DNA of 64,000 bases from Devosia sp. Leaf420 (GCF_001425445.1 NZ_LMQU01000001.1:187221-251220); one strand, 5' to 3'; shown: positions 8,985 through 17,898, numbered from the stretch's first letter. Notes: a model not told the origin generated them from the sequence alone. A program made the numbers and translations.

Positions 8985-9215
8985 CCTCCCCTCGCCCCTT
9001 GCGGGAGAGGGACAGGATTTTCGCGTTCAGCGAAAATCCAGGGTGATGGGTTCTCTCCTCCGCAGAGGAGCGAGTTGTGGGCTCGCCCCCTCATCCGGCG
9101 CTTCGCGCCACCTTCTCCCCGAGAGGGAGAAGAATGGTTCGGCGCTCACCTCTTATTCCTCTCCCTCTCGGGGAGAGGGTGGATCGGCCGCAGGCCGAGA
9201 CGGGTGAGGGTATTC
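8985..9215. repeat. RIME/REP-like intergenic mosaic repeat
   Basis: The 329-bp gap between the ATPase and GH2 genes (8893-9221) holds no gene but several nested palindromes. One hairpin has perfect 10-bp arms (GGATTTTCGC at 9015-9024, complement at 9030-9039, loop GTTCA). A second block from about 9090 to 9211 is a large inverted arrangement of CCCTCATCCG- and CTTCTCCCC-type modules that read back as GGGGAGAGGG and GGGTGAGGG. These modules match what is known of rhizobial intergenic mosaic elements. They probably form stable RNA structures and may cap or attenuate the message between GH2 and the transporter. Confidence 0.75.
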
Positions 9216-9221
9216 CTCAGG

Positions 9222-12002
9222 TCACATCGAACCCTTATCCACCGGCAGCTCCCCAGCCGTCGCCACCAACCCATCAAACAGCGCCGCCGCCACCGGATCA
9301 GCCCCCGGCGCCTCGCGCGTCAGCCTGAACGTCGTCGCGACAACGCCACCCCGGCCAACGCGCTTTTCACCAATGATCGCCGCCGGCTTGTGCACCCAGC
9401 CGCAGACCATCCCCGCGATGACATTGTTGCCAAATTCCCAGGGCCTGAACCCCGTAAGCAGGTGATGCGGCACAACATCGGAAAAGCTCAGATCAAAGAT
9501 CGGCCCACCCGGAATGTTCGCAAACGCCCCCTCGCGGCGCACCCACGAGAACCCGGCAATCCAGTCGCCCCGCCAGATCGTCCCGTCACGCTCGACCAGG
9601 CTGATGCCCGGCAAATGCTGATCGAGGCTTGGCCTGAACGTCTTGCCATCCGCCACGATCGAGCGATGCGGCAGTTCCCCGTCAGGCATGTCCGTCCGCA
9701 GGTTCTTGTTCGTCTCCACCGTCCCATCGGCGAGGATCAGATAGCGCGCGCCCGCCTTGATGGCCTCGACATCGTCGCCATCCACCGCATGCACCAGCAC
9801 CACATCGGCCTCGGCAGCCGGTACCACACGGTAGCCGAGGCCGCTGGCATAACTTGCGAGGGAGGAATCGGCCGCGGCGATGGAGGGGCGCCCGGCCGTA
9901 TCGCGCTTTTGGTAAAGCGCGATCTCGCAAGTGTTGCGCGAGAGAACCGATCCACCGGCCTCCAGCACAAATTCTATGGATAGAACACGGTTGTCGCCGC
10001 CCTGCGGCAGAACAAAGCCGATTTTGCCGAGATCGGCCGTCGACACTTTGCCGGTCGCCGGCACATCGACCGAACCTGAAACTTCGCCGCTCCAGCGCAG
10101 CACAGCTCCAGCGGGAATAGTCTCGCCACCGGTCCCGATTTTCAGCTCAATATCGAGCGTTTCGCCAAGATAGGCCGAGTAGCGCGCCGGACGCGGCACG
10201 ATCACCACATCGGCGTTGATCGACCCAAAGACGTCATGGAAGACGCGCGGATTGCGCTCGATGTCGAGGAGACCATTGGCCTCCCAATGTACATCCGTTA
10301 GTTCCGTGATCACATAGCCCATGATCGAGGAATAGCGGCGCATTTCCTCGATTTCGTAGCGCAGGTTCATGAACTGATACCACTGCACGTTTTCGATGAA
10401 GGCATCGAACGAGCCGAAGGTTTTCGCCAGATCCAGCGCACCAAAGCGGTCCTCGATGCCATGCGGCAGCGCCACGCCATCGCCCCAGAGCGAGCCAGTC
10501 TCGAACCAATCCGGCTCGGACCCATCTTCACGGCGCAGCTTCTTCGGATCAGGCAGACCCCAGACGCCGAATTCGGAAACGATCAGCGGTTCATCACCCT
10601 TCCGCTCGGCATCGCCTAGGCTTGAAAACGTCCAGTCAGCACCTGCTGCGAACTGCGCGGTTATATCGTCCCACTCCTGCCGGCGCTCCGGCACCGAGCG
10701 GTAATAGTGGTAGTCGTTGAGGTCGGTCTTGACGTGGAAGTTCGGGAAGCAAGCGGAGTTGTCGACCACAAGACGGGTCGCATCCTCAGCCTTCAGCCAG
10801 TCATAGGTGTCCTTCACCCACTGCCGGTGCTCGGCATTTTCGAGCATGCGGGTGCCCCAGTCCTCGTTGATGATCGTCCAGGCGATGATCGAAGGATGGT
10901 TGCGATCGCGCTTCAGAATACCCGTCATCGTGTCGCGCATGCGCTGCGCCGACTTCGATGTGAAATTCGCGACGTTCGGAATTTCGGTCCAGACGAGCAG
11001 GCCAAATCGGTCAGCCACGTCATAATAGCGCAGATCCGGCACCTTGATGTGGCACCGGAGCGTATTGAGACCCAGCTCCTTGGCCTTCTTCGCCTGGTCT
11101 TCCAGGAACTCCAGCGAAGGCGGCGTATAGATGCCGTCTGGATAATAGTCCTGGTCGAGCGCGCCGCGCATATAGATCGGCTCGCCATTGAGCAGGATCT
11201 TGCCATCGCGCGTTTCGACCGAGCGGAAGCCAAAACGCTCTTCAACCACGTCGACATCATCGCCCAGCGACACGGTCAGCGTATAGAGATTGGGCTGATC
11301 GATGCCCCAAAGTTTTGGCGAAGTCACCGCAAGCTCGACCGCAACCGAAGCCGCTGCAGTCACCAAGCTTTCGGCCACCACATTCCTACCGGCATCGCGC
11401 ACGGCGAGCTTGACCGGCAGGCCCGCGGCCGCAGCCGAAAAGTCTAGCTCGGCCTTCACAAGGCCATCGGTGCCAGCCGTGATGACAACCGCTTCAAGCC
11501 GCCGCGCATCGCGCGCCAGCAGAGAAACCGACTGCCAGAGACCGCCAATCCGGCCATACCAGGAAATCTTACCGTGCGGCACTTCACCAAACGGGAAGTC
11601 TGGGAAGGCGCGATGATCGGCCGACGGCATGGTCACGCGCACCTCAACCTCATTGCTCGGGCGCAGCAGCTTGCTATCGAGCACGAACTCAAACGGCAGG
11701 AAGGCGCCTTCATGGCTGCCCAGCTTCTGCCCATTCAGGAACACTTCGCAAAAATAGCTCACCGCGCCAAAGTGCAGCACCAGCTCCTGCCGATCCCAGC
11801 CGGCCGGCACAGCAAAACTGCGCTTGTAGACGGCATGGCCAAAGGTATCGACGAGGTCGGAGAATTCAGCCTGCCAAGGCTGGGGCACATGCGCCTCGCG
11901 CCATGCGCCATCCTCGTGCTTGAACTGCCAGACACCGTCCAGCGACAAGCTCTTGCGTGGTGCGCCGACTTCCTCCGCGGCGACTGCACGACCAAGGTTC
12001 AT
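9222..12002 (-). CDS. Glycoside hydrolase family 2 enzyme
   Basis: A 926-residue protein with GH2 architecture: N-terminal sugar-binding jelly roll (about 20-165), immunoglobulin-like domain (about 170-265), TIM-barrel catalytic domain (about 270-600) and a C-terminal extension of about 300 residues. The acid/base is the E of IINEDWG (about E380) and the nucleophile the E of IVSEFGVWG (about E477). No signal peptide is seen, so it is probably cytosolic and cleaves glycosides brought in by the transporter encoded next to it; beta-galactosidase, beta-glucuronidase or beta-mannosidase activity are all possible within the family. ATG 12002 is preferred over GTG 12011, with GGTGGGG about 4-10 bp upstream. 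Divergent from a LacI regulator, its probable controller. Confidence 0.9.
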   Translation of the reverse strand: MNLGRAVAAEEVGAPRKSLSLDGVWQFKHEDGAWREAHVPQPWQAEFSDLVDTFGHAVYKRSFAVPAGWDRQELVLHFGAVSYFCEVFLNGQKLGSHEGAFLPFEFVLDSKLLRPSNEVEVRVTMPSADHRAFPDFPFGEVPHGKISWYGRIGGLWQSVSLLARDARRLEAVVITAGTDGLVKAELDFSAAAAGLPVKLAVRDAGRNVVAESLVTAAASVAVELAVTSPKLWGIDQPNLYTLTVSLGDDVDVVEERFGFRSVETRDGKILLNGEPIYMRGALDQDYYPDGIYTPPSLEFLEDQAKKAKELGLNTLRCHIKVPDLRYYDVADRFGLLVWTEIPNVANFTSKSAQRMRDTMTGILKRDRNHPSIIAWTIINEDWGTRMLENAEHRQWVKDTYDWLKAEDATRLVVDNSACFPNFHVKTDLNDYHYYRSVPERRQEWDDITAQFAAGADWTFSSLGDAERKGDEPLIVSEFGVWGLPDPKKLRREDGSEPDWFETGSLWGDGVALPHGIEDRFGALDLAKTFGSFDAFIENVQWYQFMNLRYEIEEMRRYSSIMGYVITELTDVHWEANGLLDIERNPRVFHDVFGSINADVVIVPRPARYSAYLGETLDIELKIGTGGETIPAGAVLRWSGEVSGSVDVPATGKVSTADLGKIGFVLPQGGDNRVLSIEFVLEAGGSVLSRNTCEIALYQKRDTAGRPSIAAADSSLASYASGLGYRVVPAAEADVVLVHAVDGDDVEAIKAGARYLILADGTVETNKNLRTDMPDGELPHRSIVADGKTFRPSLDQHLPGISLVERDGTIWRGDWIAGFSWVRREGAFANIPGGPIFDLSFSDVVPHHLLTGFRPWEFGNNVIAGMVCGWVHKPAAIIGEKRVGRGGVVATTFRLTREAPGADPVAAALFDGLVATAGELPVDKGSM

Positions 12003-12032
12003 ATTCCCCACCCTTAAGCGTATTAGTTATAT

Positions 12033-12044
12033 TATTATCAGAGT
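12033..12044. promoter_or_regulatory. Motif shared with the promoter of the second LacI gene
   Basis: TATTATCAGAGT occurs 31 bp upstream of the GH2 start; a near copy, TATTAGTCAGAGT, lies at 14362-14374, about 40 bp upstream of the LacI-type gene ending at 13233. Both stand in the same orientation relative to their genes, and TATTAGTTAT is also present at 12021-12030. This could be a common regulator site or merely AT-rich promoter sequence. The rest of the 12003-12210 gap shows only a tandem GCTAACGGA pair at 12137-12156. Confidence 0.25.
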
Positions 12045-12210
12045 AGGGCGAAAAGCCCGCGCTTGGCAAGTGGGCGAAATCAAGGGCGCCGCGATCCACA
12101 CATCCGTAACCAACTCGCAGAAAACCAACTCTCGAAGCTAACGGACTGCTAACGGAATGGGCACGCTTTCGAATCCGGGTTAGAGAATTATCCCGCACTT
12201 CGGAGAGACG

Positions 12211-13236
12211 ATGGAAAAGCGCGCAACAATGCACGACGTGGCCGAGCGTGCCGGGGTCTCGCAGGCCACCGTGTCGCTTGTTCTCAATGGCGTTCCCAAT
12301 GCGCGCGTATCGAAAACCACCCGCCGCCGCGTGCAGGAAGCCGCCGAGCAATTGGGCTATCGCCGCGGCAAAACCCATCCGGTGCCCGCCGGGCGCCAGC
12401 GCGTCATCGGCCTGTTCATCGATGAAGTCTCGACCACGCCCTTCGCCGCGCAATTCCTCGAAGGCGCCCGCGACGAGGCCGCGCTGCAGGATGTTACTGT
12501 CGCCACTTTTTGCACCGGCAACAGCCCTGCCCTTGAACAAGCCGGCCTCGACATGCTTGTCGCCCAAAAGGCCATCGGCGCTATCTATACGACACTTATG
12601 ACTCGCGAAGTCATTGTTCCTTCAAGTTTTTCGGCGCTGCCCCTAGTGCTTCTCAACTGCTACGAAAAGCGCCTCCACCACCCGTCCGCCGTGCCCGGCG
12701 ACATCGTTGGCGGCTACTCGGCAACTGACGCCCTTATCAAAGCGGGCCACACCCGAATCGCTCACCTCGCGGGCGAGCACCAGACCGCCGAAGCCGCCTG
12801 CGACCGCGAGAAAGGCTTCCGCCAGGCCATGGCCAAGGCGGGCATTGCGGTTGACGAATCCCTCGTCACCCTCGGTGGCTACTCCATCCGCGCCGGCCGC
12901 GAACGCGCCCTAGAACTGCTCTCTCGCCCCGATCGCCCCACGGCAATCTTCTGCTTCAACGACCGCATGGCCATCGGCTGCTATGAAGCCGCCCGTATCC
13001 TGGGCCTCAGCATCCCAGGCGATCTCTCCATTGTCGGCTTCGACAACGAAGACATCTCGGCCAATATGGACCCGCCGCTTTCGACCATGGTGCTTCCCCA
13101 CGACGAAATGGCACGCTGGGCCGTCGGCCAATTGCTCGATGGCTTTACGGACCTGGACGCCGATGAAGGCATGCAAAAGCTCAAGATCGAATGCGAATTC
13201 ATGGAGAGGAATTCGATAGCATCACCAAAGTCTTAA
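12211..13236 (+). CDS. LacI-family transcriptional regulator (first paralog)
   Basis: A 341-residue regulator. The N-terminal helix-turn-helix reads MHDVAERAGVSQATVSLVLNG (about 7-27), followed by a hinge with TRRRVQEAAEQLGY, and a periplasmic-binding-protein-like sensor domain (about 60-330) ending with the dimer-interface motif LSIVGFDNEDI. A GGAGAG site precedes the ATG. It is divergent from the GH2 gene and so is the best candidate for glycoside-responsive repressor of the GH2-transporter locus. It is clearly related to the convergent LacI gene: both share SQATVS and end in a similar C-EC-x3-ER tail. The two genes overlap by the four bases TTAA. Confidence 0.93.
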   Translation: MEKRATMHDVAERAGVSQATVSLVLNGVPNARVSKTTRRRVQEAAEQLGYRRGKTHPVPAGRQRVIGLFIDEVSTTPFAAQFLEGARDEAALQDVTVATFCTGNSPALEQAGLDMLVAQKAIGAIYTTLMTREVIVPSSFSALPLVLLNCYEKRLHHPSAVPGDIVGGYSATDALIKAGHTRIAHLAGEHQTAEAACDREKGFRQAMAKAGIAVDESLVTLGGYSIRAGRERALELLSRPDRPTAIFCFNDRMAIGCYEAARILGLSIPGDLSIVGFDNEDISANMDPPLSTMVLPHDEMARWAVGQLLDGFTDLDADEGMQKLKIECEFMERNSIASPKS

Positions 13237-14321
13237 GGGCGAGGCTTACCTACCGACGCACGCTCTACGAGAGGGCATTCGAGCTTGGTCAGCGGATACC
13301 TTGCCTCGACCTGGCCATCAGCCAATTGCTCGGCAATCCACTGCCCCATAGCCCGATGCGGCAGCACCGATGTCGTCAATTGTGGATGGAGATGGCGCGC
13401 GATCTCTTCGTCGTCATAACCCACCACCGACATATCGCGCGGGATCTGATATCCCGCCTCTTTCAGCGCCTCATAACAGCCGATCGCCATACGGTCGTTC
13501 TGGCAAAAGATCGCGGTCGGAACCTCAGGCAAATCAAGGATTTTCCGCGTCGCTTCATAGCCAGCACTGGCCGACCAGTCCCCGGCAAAAACCAGATCGT
13601 CGTCAAACGGAATATCCGCCGTCGCCAGCGCACGACGATACCCCTTCAGACGATCCTGCGCGGCCTCCATCCACGCCTCGCCGGTGATCGTCGCAATGCG
13701 CTGATGGCCCTTGGAAATCAGATGATGCGTCGCCCTTTGCCCTCCGGCGATCTCACTCGGCACCACCGCGGGAACGGCCTGCCCCACAGCATAGCAGTTG
13801 AGCAAAAGCACAGGGATATCAAGATCTTGTAGTATCTTCGGCAGCTTCACCTCGCGCGTGAAGATAGTCATATAGACAAGTGCCGTGGCACCCTGCCGGA
13901 CAAAGGCCTCGACCAGATCGCGCTCCGTCTCCTCGTCCCCGCGGCTCTGCGCCACAAAGACCAGCCCCCCAGCCGCCTGCGCCGCCTGGCTTAACCCCTC
14001 GATCGCCTGCACAGCCTCCGGGCTCGTCGCCAACTGATCGACCAAGAATGCAATATGCTGCCCCCGCCCCGGCCGCCCACTCTCAACCGTCCGCGCCGCC
14101 GATGGCACGTCATACCCAATCCGCCGTGCCGTCTCAAATACCCGCCGCCGCGTTTCATCCGAGAGCCGAATGCCAGGCGCATTGTTCAACACAAACGACA
14201 CAGTCGCCTGCGAACATCCAACTTCCCGAGCAATATCCGTCATTGTCGCGCGTCGCTCGACGCCTTCTTTCAGACGGCGATTTGCGGGGGCGTTGCTCCG
14301 CTTCTTGTCGATTGAGTCCAT
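13233..14321 (-). CDS. LacI-family transcriptional regulator (second paralog)
   Basis: A 362-residue regulator with the helix-turn-helix MTDIAREVGCSQATVSFVLNN (about 27-47) behind a short basic N-terminal extension, then a sugar-sensing domain ending MSVVGYDDEEI. The ATG at 14321 is taken as start (GGGCGGA upstream); a start at 14360 lies inside a palindrome and one at 14243 would remove the extension. Paralogous to the convergent regulator, with which it shares overlapping stop codons. It probably governs the same locus or the Gfo/Idh gene that precedes it on the same strand, but no direct evidence separates these. Confidence 0.9.
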   Translation of the reverse strand: MDSIDKKRSNAPANRRLKEGVERRATMTDIAREVGCSQATVSFVLNNAPGIRLSDETRRRVFETARRIGYDVPSAARTVESGRPGRGQHIAFLVDQLATSPEAVQAIEGLSQAAQAAGGLVFVAQSRGDEETERDLVEAFVRQGATALVYMTIFTREVKLPKILQDLDIPVLLLNCYAVGQAVPAVVPSEIAGGQRATHHLISKGHQRIATITGEAWMEAAQDRLKGYRRALATADIPFDDDLVFAGDWSASAGYEATRKILDLPEVPTAIFCQNDRMAIGCYEALKEAGYQIPRDMSVVGYDDEEIARHLHPQLTTSVLPHRAMGQWIAEQLADGQVEARYPLTKLECPLVERASVGKPRP

Positions 14322-14339
14322 GCAATCCGCCCAAACCAA

Positions 14340-14361
14340 GGTGCTAATATTCTTTAGCACC
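14340..14361. promoter_or_regulatory. Inverted repeat upstream of the second LacI gene
   Basis: GGTGCTA (14340-14346) and TAGCACC (14355-14361) form 7-bp perfect arms around an 8-bp AT-rich spacer, centred about 30 bp before the chosen start. The position suits an autoregulatory operator. The wide spacer is unusual for LacI proteins, so a hairpin in the leader is an alternative. Confidence 0.35.
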
Positions 14362-14459
14362 TATTAGTCAGAGTGTCTCCGGGTGAAAATGATGGCCGGA
14401 CCAGTCGGTCAGGGTGTGGCGAAAAACTCCAGCGCAGGCCTCTGAATTTGTCTGAAAGT

Positions 14460-15461
14460 CTACGGGGCTTGAATGGTGACGGGCGTGCCATCGCCGGTCA
14501 CCGATTCCTTGATCGCATCCCAAAGGCGCGCAAACCGCAGGCCGTTGGCGACTGTAGAGGGATTTTCCAACCGCCCGTCGCGAACGGCCTGGAAAGTCTG
14601 CATAGGCGTATCGCGGATCTCGTTTTCTTCCCGTGGCTCAGCGACGCCATTGATCGTTACCTCACGCCACGCGCCCCAGGCGTCGATGCGAATAATTGCC
14701 TTGGTGTAAAAGAGCGTAATGGCGGAGGCGCAGCCTGGGGGACCATCGCCGGCAGCATTGAAGGTGACAAGGGCGCCATTGCTGAGGCGCGCAGCGACAG
14801 CGGTGGCGAGATCGACGGCGAGGCCGCGATTATTGGCATAAGCGGAAAGGCGCTCGAACTCGGCATCAGCGAGCACGCAGACGGTATTCATCATGTGGGC
14901 GCCAGTATCGAACATGAAGCCGCCACCCGAGATGGCGGGGTTTTGTTTCCACTGGCCGGCATAGTTGGTCGCCCACCCCTCCCAGATCGATGCATTGACG
15001 CTGACGAGGTCGCCAAAATCGCCTCGGCGAGCGCGGTTCTTGGTATCGTGGACGAGAGGCGACAGGCCGCCTTGGAAAGCGATGACCACCGTGCGCCCAG
15101 TGCGCTTTTCGGCTTCTACCAATGCAAGGGCCTCCTCGACCGTTGTCACCATCGGCTTTTCGAGGAGAAGGTCAAAACCGGCTTCGATGACGGCCAGCGC
15201 ATTGGCGCCGTGGAAAACGTGCGGGGTCGACACATAGACCGCATCCATCTTGCCCTGCATCGCGGCGAGCATGGTTTCTGCATTGGCGTACTCGGCCGGA
15301 CGCAACGCGCCAGCAACTTCGCAGGTATCGGCAAACCGCTTGCGCGATAGCTCGCTGACTTCTGCGCTGGCGACAATTTTTACGTCGGGCATTGCGGCCC
15401 AACCCTTGGCATAGTCAGCCGCCTTCAGGCCCGCACCAATCACTCCCAAACGCAGAACCAT
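14460..15461 (-). CDS. Gfo/Idh/MocA-family NAD(P)-dependent oxidoreductase
   Basis: A 333-residue dehydrogenase. The N-terminal Rossmann fold starts LRLGVIGAGLKA (GxGxxA-type, residues 3-14), and the family's cofactor/catalytic EKP motif follows in LLLEKPMVT (about 96-104). The C-terminal part carries the alpha/beta substrate domain, including GGGFMFDTGAHMMN, where H is the usual catalytic histidine position. Members oxidise or reduce hydroxyl groups of sugars, inositols and related polyols; the substrate is unknown. The ATG at 15461 has AAAGGGGAG about 9 bp upstream. A perfect 10-bp-arm palindrome lies 22 bp before it, so it is probably regulated on its own rather than with the LacI gene behind it. 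Confidence 0.88.
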   Translation of the reverse strand: MVLRLGVIGAGLKAADYAKGWAAMPDVKIVASAEVSELSRKRFADTCEVAGALRPAEYANAETMLAAMQGKMDAVYVSTPHVFHGANALAVIEAGFDLLLEKPMVTTVEEALALVEAEKRTGRTVVIAFQGGLSPLVHDTKNRARRGDFGDLVSVNASIWEGWATNYAGQWKQNPAISGGGFMFDTGAHMMNTVCVLADAEFERLSAYANNRGLAVDLATAVAARLSNGALVTFNAAGDGPPGCASAITLFYTKAIIRIDAWGAWREVTINGVAEPREENEIRDTPMQTFQAVRDGRLENPSTVANGLRFARLWDAIKESVTGDGTPVTIQAP

Positions 15462-15482
15462 GTCGCCAATCTCCCCTTTTGC

Positions 15483-15507
15483 ACACGTCTATATGTGATA
15501 GACGTGT
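15483..15507. promoter_or_regulatory. Perfect inverted repeat, operator candidate
   Basis: ACACGTCTAT (15483-15492) and ATAGACGTGT (15498-15507) are exact reverse complements separated by ATGTG. The element ends 22 bp before the oxidoreductase start, where a repressor would block transcription or initiation. The GTCTAT...ATAGAC core is reminiscent of GntR/FCD-type sites, but no GntR gene is adjacent. An RNA hairpin in the leader is an alternative. The rest of 15508-15601 shows nothing else. Confidence 0.5.
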
Positions 15508-15601
15508 CACTCGCACGCCGAATGACGGGCTAATCCACCAATCGGCGAAATGGAGCGCGATTTTGGCTTCTGGGCTATGGTCTTAGTCGCGAACTGAACC
15601 G

Positions 15602-16513
15602 CTAATTGACGACCGAAGTTTTGCAATCGCCACACGCGTCTTCGACGACACCCGCAGTGATGAGATCACGGCCAAAGATGGAGGTGTCGCGAGGGACAAG
15701 GCGGACGACCGTATAGCCGCGGCGGGCCAGCTGATCGAGGAAGACAGGCAGCATATCCACGGTGCGCTGGTGGATATCGTGAAAGAGCACGATGCCACTG
15801 CCGCGCTGCTCGAGCCGGGAGAGAGTGCGCGCGGCGACGGTCGCGGGCGTATCCTTGTAATAGTCCTTGCTGTCGATATCGACGTCGAGAACGACGGCGC
15901 CGCTCTGAAGAAGGCCGGTGCGCAGAAAGCCTGTCTGGGACAGGTATGGGAAGCGGAAGAAGGGCGAGAGCTTTTGGCCGGCGCCAGCCAGCGCAGCCGA
16001 AACGGCGTCCTCGCCTTTGACGATTTCGACGATCGCTTCCTGCCGCGTGAGATCGGCAAGATTAACGTGCGCATAGGTGTGGCTGCCAACCGTATGACCT
16101 GCAATGGCGACCCGCTGCGCCAGGGTTGGATTGGCAGCGGCCGAAGAGCCGAGCATGAGGAAAGTTGCCTTGACGCCATAATCGGCCAAGGAGGCAAGGA
16201 TGGCTTCGGTCTTGCCAGCGCGCGGGCCATCGTCAAAGGTCAGGACAACTTCGCCGGGCCTCAGAACGATGTCGGCGGTTGTGGCAACGGCAAGGGTCCT
16301 GCCCCCAATGTTGCGGGGTGAAAGGATCTCGGCGGGCATGGGCTGTTCCATCTTGAGGACAGCAGGCACGGCGATGGCGGAAGTCTTCACCTCGTCCACT
16401 TTCGGCGTCGCCGCAAACTGCATTTGCGAGCTCACCGGCTTGGCACAACCGCCCAGCATAAGGCCGGAAACCACAAGGCAAAGCAGAAGGCGGGAGGGCG
16501 ACACGATAAACAC
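15602..16513 (-). CDS. Lipoprotein polysaccharide deacetylase (NodB homology, CE4)
   Basis: A 303-residue protein with a type II signal peptide: hydrophobic h-region, then LMLGGC with lipidated C23, so it should be membrane-anchored in the periplasm. The NodB motifs are present: TFDDGP at about 92-97 (catalytic base D and metal D), SHTYAH at about 144-149 (metal histidines), RFPY, and the final LFHDIH with the catalytic histidine. It therefore likely removes N- or O-acetyl groups from a polysaccharide, peptidoglycan or oligosaccharide. The start is a GTG with a weak ribosome site; an internal GTG three codons later is equally possible and would not change the lipobox. No operon partner. Confidence 0.88.
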   Translation of the reverse strand: MFIVSPSRLLLCLVVSGLMLGGCAKPVSSQMQFAATPKVDEVKTSAIAVPAVLKMEQPMPAEILSPRNIGGRTLAVATTADIVLRPGEVVLTFDDGPRAGKTEAILASLADYGVKATFLMLGSSAAANPTLAQRVAIAGHTVGSHTYAHVNLADLTRQEAIVEIVKGEDAVSAALAGAGQKLSPFFRFPYLSQTGFLRTGLLQSGAVVLDVDIDSKDYYKDTPATVAARTLSRLEQRGSGIVLFHDIHQRTVDMLPVFLDQLARRGYTVVRLVPRDTSIFGRDLITAGVVEDACGDCKTSVVN

Positions 16514-16707
16514 TCGGCATCACATGGAACTAACGCCGACAATTTGCGATTATAGTTAATTTTTCGCTCGTGAGGCCTTAAGAAGAGCTTACCTTTCAAT
16601 AAGTTAACTGCTTTTAAGACTTGCGGCGCGAGGGTTCCAAGGGCGCGAAAGGCTGGATCGCTCGCGAAAAATCGCTAGCGTGACGCGGACTTTTTCGGGG
16701 AATCGCC

Positions 16708-17898
16708 ATGGATGCGGGATCGCCAACCCTCGCGCCGACACGCAAAGATTTTTTGCAGCCGATCATGGCTGGCGCTCTTGCCGCAGTGGTCGGTTATGCA
16801 AGCACATTCACCGTCGTTTTGGCTGCTTTGACAGCCGGAGGAGCAACACCGCAACAAGCGGGGTCGGGATTGTTCTCGGTTTGCTTGGCGCTTGGCGTCC
16901 TCAACATGGTCGTCGCTTGGCGCGTGCGCGTTCCCGTCAGCTTTGCATGGACCACACCGGGAATGGCATTTTTGCTTACCGTTGGCGAACCTGTCGGTGG
17001 TTTTTCCGCAGTGGCGGGCGCGTTTCTCGTTGCGGCAGGCCTCATCGTTCTCACCGGCCTGGTCAAACCTTTGGCGCGATTGATCGCAGCTATCCCGGCG
17101 GCAATAGCCAATGCGATGCTGGCAGGCATGCTTCTTACGCTTTGCCTAGCGCCTGTCACTGCGCTTGCCGAGGCGCCGATACTGGCGGCGCCGATCCTCC
17201 TCGCCTGGATGTTGGGATTGCGCTTTGCGCGCCGCTATGCCGTGCCCATTGCCGTGTTGGTGACGGGGATCGTCTTGGCACTCACGACGCATCTTCCGCC
17301 CGGAGCGCTTGATGGCACTTGGCCAGCGCTCGTTTTTGTCATGCCCGAATTTAGCTGGGACGCGGTCGTGCGGATCGCTTTGCCGATTTATGTGGTGACG
17401 ATGGCCTCGCAGAACCTGCCAGGAATCGCGGTGATGAAAGCCAACGGGTACACAATCGCGCCGGCACCGGTGTTCGTGATGACGGGCCTAGCGAGTGCCG
17501 GAACGGCTCTCTTCGGCGGGCATACGACCAATCTGGCCGCCATCACCGCGGCCATCTGCGCGGGACCAGAGGCGCATCCTGATCCGGAAAAACGCTGGCC
17601 GGCCCCAGTTGCGGCGGGGGCCACCTATATTCTCCTTGGGATGGCGGCGAGCTTGGCAGCAGCATTTATTGCGGCCTCACCGCCGCTGCTCATCCAGGCT
17701 GTTGCTGGATTGGCCTTGCTCTCTAGCCTTGCCTCGGCTTTGGCGGGCGCTCTCGATCTTGAGGAAGCGCGGCTGCCGGCCATCCTGACTTTTGTCGCTA
17801 CCGCATCGGGAATCACCATCCTCGGGATCGGTGCGCCATTCTGGGGGCTCGTGGGCGGCATTGCCTTGCTGATCCTGCTGCGAAAGCGCGCGGCGTGA
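16708..17898 (+). CDS. benE: BenE-family benzoate/proton symporter-like carrier
   Basis: A 396-residue inner-membrane protein with about 11-12 hydrophobic spans. The sequence shows the BenE pattern: AGALAAVVGYASTFTVVLAAL near the start, TPGMAFLLT, AAIPAAIANAMLAGMLL, and MASQNLPGIAVMKANGY with GGHTTNLAAITAAIC in the second half, as in nucleobase/benzoate-type carriers. BenE proteins import benzoate with protons, but no benzoate catabolic gene is nearby, so the substrate is uncertain. GGGGAA lies about 6 bp before the ATG. It overlaps the following mobA by 4 bp (GTGA), which couples two functionally unrelated genes. The 16514-16707 gap has no gene; only AT-rich likely promoter sequence is seen. 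Confidence 0.85.
   Translation: MDAGSPTLAPTRKDFLQPIMAGALAAVVGYASTFTVVLAALTAGGATPQQAGSGLFSVCLALGVLNMVVAWRVRVPVSFAWTTPGMAFLLTVGEPVGGFSAVAGAFLVAAGLIVLTGLVKPLARLIAAIPAAIANAMLAGMLLTLCLAPVTALAEAPILAAPILLAWMLGLRFARRYAVPIAVLVTGIVLALTTHLPPGALDGTWPALVFVMPEFSWDAVVRIALPIYVVTMASQNLPGIAVMKANGYTIAPAPVFVMTGLASAGTALFGGHTTNLAAITAAICAGPEAHPDPEKRWPAPVAAGATYILLGMAASLAAAFIAASPPLLIQAVAGLALLSSLASALAGALDLEEARLPAILTFVATASGITILGIGAPFWGLVGGIALLILLRKRAA

Noticed and set aside
12137..12156. Tandem GCTAACGGA repeat, 11 bp apart, upstream of the first LacI gene
   Set aside because: A direct repeat with helical spacing could bind a regulator, but a similar GCTAACGGAATGG string appears elsewhere (about 33980) beside an unrelated tRNA gene, so it is probably common sequence.
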